A DNA stretch of 64,000 nt from a virus: positions 62,001 to 126,000 of IMG/VR virus record IMGVR_UViG_3300031857_000028; one strand, written 5' to 3'. The notes under the pieces were generated by a model. The model was not told the origin of the DNA, did no database searches, and was given only the letters and a program-made list of their open reading frames with translations. The position numbers and the translations under genes are program-made. Positions 1 through 7,883 of this stretch are shown piece by piece (within the stretch, counting starts at the first letter, position 1; each line of letters starts with the position of its first letter).

Positions 1-1499
1 GCAATTTGTGTCTTTAAGAAATTGTCCGTACCTTGTACTTTACCCAACGACCCCGTATGTTCAATTGCTACGTCTGTCGTACAATTTTCAAAGTTTAAGG
101 CAATTGCGTCAATACTTGGCGCAGAACCAGTCTGTGGTGCCCAAATACCCCGTATCCAACGTTGGAAGTTGACGCCTGTTAGTCGAAGTTGTCCACCATT
201 ATATACTTTAAACCCCGTTCCTCGTGCCGCACCTGTTGCACGGGTTAACAAACATCCATTAACAATGAACGTACAGCCTGGTGCATCAGCAAGAGCAAAG
301 ATTTGGTCATTGTCAGTTCCTGCAACACCACCGTTGGTAGACGTAACGTTACGTAATTGCATACGTCCGATACCACCATCGGACCCAGATGTCACGTAGA
401 AACCAACATCAAATGATTTACTTCCCGAAGTGAACCCACCGTACTTGACGTTGGAACATTGGAGGATACAATTTCCACTACTTCCACTACCCACAACTTT
501 TGCGTTTGTATAGTTGGTGCCAAATCGAACGTTTTCTACATACGCAATAGCGTTCGTTTGTGGTGTTGTTGGTGAAGAATATACGACAGCGGAGGTATTT
601 GCAGCAGTAGACCCTTGTATCTGCATGTCAATGACCATTGTTTGGTCAGCCATGACGAAGATGGTATTTGCAGGGTTTGATGCAGAGACAACTGTGGAAA
701 TAGACGAATCACCCTTAATTGCAATATACGGTTTTAACGTAATCGTATCTTCAATGTACACGCCGGGATATACACGCACCGTGTACGTATTTGCTGCAGA
801 AGCGTCTGTAATGCTATCAACCGCTGCTTTGATTGATGTATAATTCGTGTTACTACCGGCAAGTCCCACCGTTACATAATTGTCAATAAATGATGGCGGT
901 GTGTATGACGCAGAAGTTGCAAATGATGCACTTATTACATTACTTGCCCAACTGCTCGTACCAATCAATGTACCTGTGAATGAGCCGCTAAAACTACCAG
1001 TATTTATTTGTAATGACGATGATACCAATCCACTCGGTAATGTTAGCGGGGCAAAGGATGCAGAGGTAGCAAACGATGCCGTAGCAGGAGTAAAGGTAAT
1101 AGAGGTCGCCGCACTTGCCGTGGTAGCAAATGATGCCGTTCCTATCAATGAACCACTGAATGCACTTGCTGACACCACCCCTTGTACTTGCAACGGTGTA
1201 GTTGGTCGAGCCATACCAATACCAACACGACTTCCGGTCACCACCAACGTATTTTGGTTCAATGTTCCCATCACCACTCTATCATCACTAAATACTTCAA
1301 GAATGGGTAATCCTGAAATATCATTGACGCTCATGAGTGAGCCAGAGAGTTGATCAGTAATAGAGAATAATGACCCGCTGTTGCCGTAGAAAGCTACACC
1401 ACCGGACGCTTCTACTTGGAGACGAATCGTATCGTTATTTGCTGACCCACTAAATTGTATACTGGCGGCACCAGGTGTGATAAGAATATTATTTGGCAT
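1..1499 (-). CDS. Tail fibre/adhesin with beta-helix region, cut by the window edge
   Basis: The frame opens with ATG at 1499 (MPNNILITPGAAS) and stays open for 499 codons to the left edge, so the C-terminus lies outside the window. Residues 1-100 are a beta-rich N-terminal domain. Residues about 105-190 are the Ser/Thr/Ala-rich fibre spacer seen in the other fibres here, with SFSGSFTGTLIGTSSWAS. From about residue 200 the pattern of short beta-strands and Asn/Gly turns (VYPGVYIEDTITLKPYIAI, then VENVRFG and LQCSNVKYGG) suggests a right-handed parallel beta-helix of the pectate-lyase type, common in receptor-binding fibres. A TATTTATA octamer lies 22 nt before the ATG. Fibre class is confident from composition and repeats; the ligand is unknown. 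Confidence 0.85.
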   Translation of the reverse strand, partial: MPNNILITPGAASIQFSGSANNDTIRLQVEASGGVAFYGNSGSLFSITDQLSGSLMSVNDISGLPILEVFSDDRVVMGTLNQNTLVVTGSRVGIGMARPTTPLQVQGVVSASAFSGSLIGTASFATTASAATSITFTPATASFATSASFAPLTLPSGLVSSSLQINTGSFSGSFTGTLIGTSSWASNVISASFATSASYTPPSFIDNYVTVGLAGSNTNYTSIKAAVDSITDASAANTYTVRVYPGVYIEDTITLKPYIAIKGDSSISTVVSASNPANTIFVMADQTMVIDMQIQGSTAANTSAVVYSSPTTPQTNAIAYVENVRFGTNYTNAKVVGSGSSGNCILQCSNVKYGGFTSGSKSFDVGFYVTSGSDGGIGRMQLRNVTSTNGGVAGTDNDQIFALADAPGCTFIVNGCLLTRATGAARGTGFKVYNGGQLRLTGVNFQRWIRGIWAPQTGSAPSIDAIALNFENCTTDVAIEHTGSLGKVQGTDNFLKTQI

Positions 1500-1521
1500 A
1501 GTGTTTCTTAAAAGTTACCTA

Positions 1522-1529
1522 TATAAATA
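1522..1529 (-). promoter_or_regulatory. Candidate late promoter octamer TATTTATA
   Basis: The coding strand reads TATTTATA 22 nt before the ATG at 1499, in the short gap after the gene ending at 1533. It is one of twelve similar sites in the window. The promoter role is inferred from position and recurrence only. Confidence 0.45.
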
Positions 1530-1532
1530 GTT

Positions 1533-2285
1533 TTAAGTATTGAAACGTGACCGTAATGCATTGTAGTTTTGTAGAATTTCTAATGCGGATAATACTCTAT
1601 TGTATATTTTAATACTTGCTATATTGCCTGCAAACGGAAATTGCGTAGTTCCAACATCATATCCAGAACCAATTCGAAGTGATGTGTCGGGTGTAGAAAT
1701 TGTTCCAGCTATACTAGTGGAATGTTTGAATTGTCCATCGTAATATAATTCTATTCTACTTTGTGCAATATCTGTAATTCCAACTATTTGATGCCATGCG
1801 TTGTCACCGTTCGTTATCCCAAGTGATTCTTTCGACCATGTAAAATACGGGGTAGTTCCGTTCGATGTAGCATATATCAATACCATTTGGTCCGTTCCAG
1901 ACGAATTCCATGTTCTTACGACCTGTCTATCATCTAAATAGAATGCAAAGTTTGTTAATGAATCACTATTATTTCTATTTGTCATAATAGCATTAAATGT
2001 TCCATTGATATTTCCAGCACGTATCCACAATTCTACAGTTTTACTTGTTGTATTATTGAAACTAGATGAATTTGCAATTATTACTTGATCATCAATTCCG
2101 TCAAATGCAATATTGCCAAGATTTGATGAATTAAAGGTAGAACCACTCACCAATGAAGCGGAAATCGTACTTCCTAATAAATCACGCCAAACAGTACCAC
2201 TTCCTGGATATGACTTTCTACTTCCTGCATCAAACGTAAGTACCAATCCATCTTCTACAATATTCGGTCCACCACTGACAGCCAT
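1533..2285 (-). CDS. LamG/concanavalin-fold virion protein
   Basis: A 250-residue protein that is one LamG-like (concanavalin A-type jelly-roll) domain. It starts with DGLVLTFDAGSRKSY, continues with the core strands VELWIRAG and DNAWHQIVGI, and closes with IASIKIYNRVLSALEI. These are the usual landmarks of LamG_3-type domains that bind sugars. The ATG at 2285 has CGGAG upstream, and the gene starts 2 nt after the preceding stop. The whole protein is a paralogue of the C-terminal half of its upstream neighbour at 2288-3943, so the pair looks like a tandem duplication. A role as an adhesin tip or fibre decoration that binds host glycans is inferred. Confidence 0.75.
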   Translation of the reverse strand: MAVSGGPNIVEDGLVLTFDAGSRKSYPGSGTVWRDLLGSTISASLVSGSTFNSSNLGNIAFDGIDDQVIIANSSSFNNTTSKTVELWIRAGNINGTFNAIMTNRNNSDSLTNFAFYLDDRQVVRTWNSSGTDQMVLIYATSNGTTPYFTWSKESLGITNGDNAWHQIVGITDIAQSRIELYYDGQFKHSTSIAGTISTPDTSLRIGSGYDVGTTQFPFAGNIASIKIYNRVLSALEILQNYNALRSRFNT

Positions 2286-2287
2286 AA

Positions 2288-3943
2288 TTATACTCCGAAA
2301 CGACCACGGGTGGCATTAAAGTTTTGAAGAATTTCTGCGGCAGTCAATGCTCTATTATAAATTTGTACAAACCCAATATTTCCAGCATAAAATAAATCAT
2401 TAATACGTCTGCCTATCTGTAGATTCGTTGTTTCAGCCGCATATACTTGGCCCGAATTTGATTGAGCGGCTTGGTTTAACTCACCATCAATATAAATTTG
2501 AGCACCATTATTTGCCCCCACAGTCGTACTGGTTGTAAATTGTACCACTACTTGATGCCATTTATTATCATTAACCGTAGTATTTGATCTTCTAGTGAAC
2601 GTGGTAAATCCAGCAGAATTCTTAGATGCACATCCAACAAATCCACTGTCAATTGATACCGTCCAACCACCCACGATATATCCCTTAGTTAAAAATAAAC
2701 CCGACGTAGCTGATGTCTGTAACCATGTAACTATGGTAAATGTAGTATCTACGAAATTAAAATTTGCTTGGTTTGCCACATCTACATACTGGGTACTTCC
2801 ATTGAAGGAAATACTTCCTCCATTTGCAGAACTGAACGTGGGTCCATTAGTTAATGTCCCCGTATTACTATTACCCGTTAAATCATTCCATGTCGTACCA
2901 GTACTAGGATACGATTTTCTATTTCCCGCATCTAAGGCTAATATTAACCCGTCGTTTATAATTTTAGGACCATACTTTGCATTATATATTGTCTGGGTAG
3001 AGACGTTTGGTTGGGTTGGTCCAATACTCCACAAAGTTCCACGAGACTTTCCATCAAAGTCATCAGAAAATGCACCCGTGGCACTCGTACTTAAATTTGT
3101 CCCAAATCCTAATGCGGCTGTGTCCAGTGTAGATAGATGAAAATTTAAACTTGCGCTGTCTACAAATCTAAATGTTTGACTTGTTCTATTATTTACACCT
3201 GGAGCAGTTGCACTCGTTGTTGCGTTGTTTGTTGAAAATGTGGTATTGAATCCACTACCACTGAATCCAGGTCCGGTTCCAGTTGCCGCGATGCAATTTC
3301 TAACCACAGTGGGGTCTGCTGAAGACGGTCTAAATCCATTTCTAAGTCCTATTGTAAAAGCAAGACAATTATCATAATCAACGTTTGAATTATCGTGTTG
3401 AAACACCCCTTGATCAGATCGTCCATTTCCATCTATCATTATTCCTACACAATTCTGCAATCGAGGGCGTGGCGTACCACTCCCTTGAGCAAAAAATGCT
3501 CTACCGACATCTCCATTATTTCCGCTACGCATTATCGTATTTCTAATCAATACTCCGGTAAGACCACCGCTGCCCACAAAAATTGCATTATTATTTGCAT
3601 TGTTCGTTGTATGATGTACGTAAATACCGTCTACTTGTGTATAGGATTGTTGTATCGACAACATCGTTCCTGGACTACCGGATTGTAGTACATATTGCGA
3701 ACCATCTGTTTTTGGTGGTAGTGTTGCTTTTGCCGATGGATGTGCTCGTATAATAATATAATTATTGACACCAGTAGTCCATCCAGATATGGTTGTCAGT
3801 GTGGTATCCACAAATCCATAACATTCTGCAACAGCAATTTCATCTGCCGTCACTAAGTTTCTTTGTTGTGCAGCTTCCCATGCAGATAATGATGAATAAT
3901 CTCCGCCGGATGATTTAATCGTATGAACAACAGTCGTAGGCAT
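2288..3943 (-). CDS. Adhesin: beta-helix domain plus LamG domain
   Basis: The protein has 551 residues in two parts. Residues about 1-290 show repeated short strands with Asn/Gly turns (YIIIRAHPSAKATLPPKTDG, VDGIYVHHTTNN, VLIRNTIMRSGN), as in right-handed beta-helix or pectate-lyase-like proteins. Residues about 325-551 are a LamG-like jelly roll (DGLILALDAGNRKSY, then NKWHQVVVQF and IGFVQIYNRALTAAEI) closely related to the protein at 1533-2285. Its stop overlaps nothing downstream, and its start ATG shares one base with the stop of the gene before it. The architecture fits a receptor-binding virion protein. Enzymatic activity on polysaccharide is possible, but no catalytic residues can be assigned. 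Confidence 0.75.
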   Translation of the reverse strand: MPTTVVHTIKSSGGDYSSLSAWEAAQQRNLVTADEIAVAECYGFVDTTLTTISGWTTGVNNYIIIRAHPSAKATLPPKTDGSQYVLQSGSPGTMLSIQQSYTQVDGIYVHHTTNNANNNAIFVGSGGLTGVLIRNTIMRSGNNGDVGRAFFAQGSGTPRPRLQNCVGIMIDGNGRSDQGVFQHDNSNVDYDNCLAFTIGLRNGFRPSSADPTVVRNCIAATGTGPGFSGSGFNTTFSTNNATTSATAPGVNNRTSQTFRFVDSASLNFHLSTLDTAALGFGTNLSTSATGAFSDDFDGKSRGTLWSIGPTQPNVSTQTIYNAKYGPKIINDGLILALDAGNRKSYPSTGTTWNDLTGNSNTGTLTNGPTFSSANGGSISFNGSTQYVDVANQANFNFVDTTFTIVTWLQTSATSGLFLTKGYIVGGWTVSIDSGFVGCASKNSAGFTTFTRRSNTTVNDNKWHQVVVQFTTSTTVGANNGAQIYIDGELNQAAQSNSGQVYAAETTNLQIGRRINDLFYAGNIGFVQIYNRALTAAEILQNFNATRGRFGV

Positions 3944-4341
3944 TAATTAATACTCAAGAATTCGTTCGTAATTTTATTTTTCACACATTCACACAATCTT
4001 TCTGAGGTTACTGTTAATACCCCCGTGGATAGTAATGTATTTTCTTCTTCCGTCAATAAACTAACATCAAGTTTCCAGATGCGCTGTAATAATACGATTG
4101 GTGTTTCCCCATCATATTCTACATATTGTGATGAGAGAACTTCTAATTGTTCAAATAAGACAAGGGGGACACTGACTATCCAAAATTTTGGATTTGACGC
4201 CGTGAAGGGATGTTCTTCTCTCCCCCATTCATGGACATCAGATTTAACAACAATAATATCCCCTTGTTTATAACAATCACGTTCATTGATAATTGGGTCA
4301 TCATGAACGTTATCTTGATTAAAAATTAATAACTGTGCCAT
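3943..4341 (-). CDS. Hypothetical protein in fibre cluster
   Basis: The protein has 132 residues (MAQLLIFNQDNVHDDPII) and is acidic with a mixed alpha/beta look. It lacks the Ser/Thr repeat composition of its neighbours. It starts 1 nt after the stop of the 1113-residue fibre and its stop overlaps the ATG of the next gene by one base, so it is translated as part of the fibre operon. Small non-repetitive proteins in this position are often fibre-assembly chaperones or adaptor proteins; that is inference from position. No family was recognised. Confidence 0.7.
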   Translation of the reverse strand: MAQLLIFNQDNVHDDPIINERDCYKQGDIIVVKSDVHEWGREEHPFTASNPKFWIVSVPLVLFEQLEVLSSQYVEYDGETPIVLLQRIWKLDVSLLTEEENTLLSTGVLTVTSERLCECVKNKITNEFLSIN

Positions 4342-4342
4342 A

Positions 4343-7300
4343 CTACTCCACCGTAATTAAGTTCGGTACGTCCTTACGAGTTGCGTGAACGAGATAGAAA
4401 CAGTCAATTGCCGAACGTGACTTAATTGTTATCATATTGTTTTCTATTTTGTCCACGTATGCTTCTTGTGGGCCGCTAATTGGCGTTAATTGTACGGTAA
4501 TACTTGCTGCATCTACTAACCATTCCCATTCTTCTGGAAGTTGGATGAATGCCGTACCAGTAAACGTACTGGTTGTTCTGCCTCGTGCATACACCGCATG
4601 TTCTGGACCTTCCAACACACCGTAGATTAAACTCTTACCAGCCAATCGTTGGTGGTCGATTCTGAAACTCTTGGTTGTTGCTTGGAATGCTCCAAGAACT
4701 GTCGTTGAGCCAGTGACGAACAATCCTTGTGTCGTACTGCCGGAAATAATTAATGAACCACTGATTACCGCAGGAGTTGTTCTTCCGTCATATGGGAATG
4801 GTGTACTTGATGCTGCATTTAGTGCCCAACTTGCCGTTCCGAAGAAGCCTACTGCATTACTAATTGAACTGGTATATGATGAAGCTGATACATTTCCTTG
4901 CACATGCAATCTACTTCCGCGAGGTACTGCTCCACCTACGCCTACATCACCACTAGTACTAACAAAAAATACAATTTTACTTGCTATTGTTGGAGAATTG
5001 CTATAAAATTCAAAATCATTTACAACATTTGATGAACCAAAACTGATTGTATTTGTATTGGTAGATTGACCGATTAACCAGTTATTATTTGCTCTATATG
5101 CTGCACCGCCTTGCGGGATAGTGATTGATCCACTAACTTCCAATTTTTGGGTAGGAGTTAATGTTGATATACCAACATTGCCCGTACCAGCTATAAACAT
5201 CGGGGTATTACTTGGCGTAGATGCTGCTAGACTATTAAAATAGATATCACTTGTAACATTATCTGCACCAATTGAAATTGCATTTGTTACAGAAGACTTA
5301 CCTATTAACCACGTATCATTTATTCTGTATGCTGTCCCCAGTGGTATCGTTACCGACCCACTCACCGTCAACCGTTGTGTTGCTGACGTAGTACCTATAC
5401 CAATATTATTAGTACTCTGGAATATATTACTAGATGATTGCGCCGTAGCACTGGTCCACAATGGAATATAATTTGTAGTTCCGCCTGTTAGTCCACCTGC
5501 AGCAGAATTCAACGCATATGATGCCGTTGTTGCAAACGATGCAGTTGCAGGCGTAAAGGTAATAGAATTTGCTGCACTTGCAGACGTTGCAAATGAACTT
5601 GATACCGAATTACTTGCCCAACTTGATGTACCAAATAATGAACCCGTAAAGGAACTAGCCGATACGTTACCTTGAACGTGTAATAATGTTCCCGGAGTTA
5701 TTGTTCCAATACCAACGCCTGTCGTATTAGAGTAGATAGTTTGACCACTACTTCCCAGTTTAATAGCACCAACGGTACTATCTTGTTGTCCGTGAATACC
5801 TAATGTATTTGCTGTATTTACGTCATATAGTGCCGCATCATCGCCACCTTGAAAGAATTTTGCTCCATTAGTACTAATTGCTAATACTGTTCCATCGTAT
5901 GTGAGGGTGGATTCTGCATTTATTCCCCCCGCACCCGTTGATGTTATTACACGATTATCGGTTGCATTTGTGTACGAGGAAACGGCAGAAGCTGCTGCTT
6001 GTAAGTTGGTTCCCGCTGCTCCGGAGCCGGAAGTCATGTCTACGAAGAATCCACGAGCACTACCACCTTGTTCAAAAAATCGTAATTTATTTTGAAAAAT
6101 GTCAATCGTTACACCAGTTCCAGCTATTGTACTATTAGTTTGTGGTTTTGCTAATAGAATTTCTCCACCTTCGTCGCCGGAAGAGTTATTGGATATAAGA
6201 TTTGTGCCAGCAATTATGTTTCCAGAGGCACTGACTGTTTGATTCAGTATGTTGAGAAACGAAGCAGTTTGTGCAAATGATGCTGTCGTAGGTGTGAACG
6301 TGATAGACGTTGCTGCACTTGCTGACACCGAATTACTTGCCCAACTACTCGTACCAATAAGTGTGCCGGTGAATGAACCACTGAAACTTCCCGTATTAAT
6401 TTGTGTTGAACTTGATACCAATCCGTTCGGTAATATCGTTGGTGCAAATGATGCAGAAATAGCAAATGATGATGTTAAGTTATTAATAACGTTTGGTAAT
6501 ACGTTTATACTTCCGGTAACATTTAATGAACCGGATAATACGTGTTGGTTATTTGATTCCAAAATAAGTTTCGTATTTGCTTCTGCATCTTCGCCACCCA
6601 CGAAAAACATAATATGTTCATCGGGAGTGGTGTTACCAATATGTAACATACGACCAGTAGAATACAAATACGCATCATTTGGACCACCCACCGCATTTAG
6701 TACAGCATAATCACTACTATTAATTCCCATGTTAATGAAATTTGTAGTTTCTGTACCATTATTTGCCGTTGCTACGAAGTCAGCGGATGCTTGGTCTCCT
6801 GCACTCTGATTTGTTAAATTAACCTGACTGTAATTATTTACATTACTAACTGCCGTAATAAGATTGATTGATGACGTATTTAACGCACCAACGTACAATG
6901 ATTCTGGATCACCGGTTGTAATACTATTGGTATTGATACCCACAGTTCCACCGGCATCAACATACACACGTGCATTATTATCAGCATCACCCGGTCCAGA
7001 GAACAAAATAATACGTGAATCTGGTCCTAATGTACCTATTAATAAATCACTACCGGTTGAAAATAGATACGCATCAAGTGGACCACCGATTTGATCAAGA
7101 CGAGCATACGTACTTGAATTAATGCCCATTTCTATAAATCCACCAATATCATTCCCCGTATCGGCAGTTGCTTTATAGTTTGTGGACGCAGATACTCCAC
7201 TACTAATATTTCGAATATTTACTCTATAATCACTATCAATTGTACCGTGTGCATAGATAACATTTCTAACACCGGTTTCACCTGAGTGTACCGCCAATGT

Positions 7301-7684
7301 TTCCCCTTCTGGGGAATGTACGTGTGGTGTAGTATCATATCCAATAAAAATACCTTTTGGTAATTGATAGATTACACTTGACGTTAATTCGTTATTAGAA
7401 GAACCTGTCCATAATGGAATATAATTTGCGGTACCGCCAGTGATACGGGATGTTACTGAGGCCGACGTGACGTTATTTGCCCAACTACTGGTACCGATAA
7501 CGTTTCCAGTAAATGAACCGCTGAAACTGCCGGTATTAACCTGTGCCGACGATGACACAAATCCAGAAATAATTCCAGACAATAATACAGACCGAGTAAC
7601 TGCACCATCAAAGTTTTGTATAGATTCCGTTGGTATCGTATTTGCCCGTATTTGTTGTCCGGAAATTTTTGTAAAATCAGCCAT
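4343..7684 (-). CDS. Large tail-fibre protein with spacer repeats
   Basis: The protein has 1113 residues and begins MADFTKISGQQIRANTI. The shaft holds several copies of a spacer built from GSFSGSFTG, GTSSWASN and ATSITFTPTTASF, alternating with globular modules that carry IGIGT- and VGI-type strands. Two long internal segments repeat each other (about residues 140-250 and 270-370; both have the NDIGGFIEMGINSS / TNFINMGINSS pattern and AYLFSTG / AYLYSTG). The last about 110 residues form a distinct C-terminal domain with KSFRIDHQRLAGKSLIYGVL, GPEHAVYARG and YLVHATRKDVPNL. I recall similar ends on long fibres of marine phages. No serine-lysine dyad typical of S74 chaperone domains was seen. The start overlaps the preceding gene by 8 nt. 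Confidence 0.85.
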   Translation of the reverse strand: MADFTKISGQQIRANTIPTESIQNFDGAVTRSVLLSGIISGFVSSSAQVNTGSFSGSFTGNVIGTSSWANNVTSASVTSRITGGTANYIPLWTGSSNNELTSSVIYQLPKGIFIGYDTTPHVHSPEGETLAVHSGETGVRNVIYAHGTIDSDYRVNIRNISSGVSASTNYKATADTGNDIGGFIEMGINSSTYARLDQIGGPLDAYLFSTGSDLLIGTLGPDSRIILFSGPGDADNNARVYVDAGGTVGINTNSITTGDPESLYVGALNTSSINLITAVSNVNNYSQVNLTNQSAGDQASADFVATANNGTETTNFINMGINSSDYAVLNAVGGPNDAYLYSTGRMLHIGNTTPDEHIMFFVGGEDAEANTKLILESNNQHVLSGSLNVTGSINVLPNVINNLTSSFAISASFAPTILPNGLVSSSTQINTGSFSGSFTGTLIGTSSWASNSVSASAATSITFTPTTASFAQTASFLNILNQTVSASGNIIAGTNLISNNSSGDEGGEILLAKPQTNSTIAGTGVTIDIFQNKLRFFEQGGSARGFFVDMTSGSGAAGTNLQAAASAVSSYTNATDNRVITSTGAGGINAESTLTYDGTVLAISTNGAKFFQGGDDAALYDVNTANTLGIHGQQDSTVGAIKLGSSGQTIYSNTTGVGIGTITPGTLLHVQGNVSASSFTGSLFGTSSWASNSVSSSFATSASAANSITFTPATASFATTASYALNSAAGGLTGGTTNYIPLWTSATAQSSSNIFQSTNNIGIGTTSATQRLTVSGSVTIPLGTAYRINDTWLIGKSSVTNAISIGADNVTSDIYFNSLAASTPSNTPMFIAGTGNVGISTLTPTQKLEVSGSITIPQGGAAYRANNNWLIGQSTNTNTISFGSSNVVNDFEFYSNSPTIASKIVFFVSTSGDVGVGGAVPRGSRLHVQGNVSASSYTSSISNAVGFFGTASWALNAASSTPFPYDGRTTPAVISGSLIISGSTTQGLFVTGSTTVLGAFQATTKSFRIDHQRLAGKSLIYGVLEGPEHAVYARGRTTSTFTGTAFIQLPEEWEWLVDAASITVQLTPISGPQEAYVDKIENNMITIKSRSAIDCFYLVHATRKDVPNLITVE

Positions 7685-7880
7685 TCTGTTCTTCTGTTGT
7701 TAATGGTATTCCAAAAAATATTTTGGCATCGTCTTCGGTATCAAACCAGTACCATCCGTCTACTGGGTATGTATAAATATCTTTCTGACCACTTAATAGT
7801 TCAAAGGTAGGCCCATACACAAATGCTGGACCATGAAATAATTCATTATCTTGAAATTTATAAAAGCCTGATGTGTTCAT
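7677..7880 (-). CDS. Small conserved phage protein
   Basis: The protein has 67 residues and is rich in aromatics: FYKFQDNELFHGPAFVYG followed by YTYPVDGWYWFDTEDDAKIF. The Trp/Tyr-rich core and acidic tail suggest a small compact beta protein. It sits between the leucine-rich-repeat fibre and the 1113-residue fibre and overlaps the latter by 8 nt, which suggests coupled translation. It may act as an assembly partner for the fibre encoded next to it, but that rests on position only. A TATTTATA octamer lies inside it at 7772-7779. Confidence 0.7.
   Translation of the reverse strand: MNTSGFYKFQDNELFHGPAFVYGPTFELLSGQKDIYTYPVDGWYWFDTEDDAKIFFGIPLTTEEQNG
7772..7779 (-). promoter_or_regulatory. Candidate internal late promoter octamer TATTTATA
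   Basis: A perfect copy of the octamer on the coding strand lies inside the 67-residue gene, 87 nt before the ATG of the large fibre at 7684. It could give the fibre its own transcript. Its distance from the start is longer than the usual 22-36 nt, so confidence is low. Confidence 0.3.
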
Positions 7881-7883
7881 ATA

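Noticed and set aside
4343-7570. S74-type self-cleaving chaperone at the end of the 1113-residue fibre
   Set aside because: The C-terminal domain is distinct and conserved-looking, but the Ser and Lys positions typical of S74 domains could not be found.
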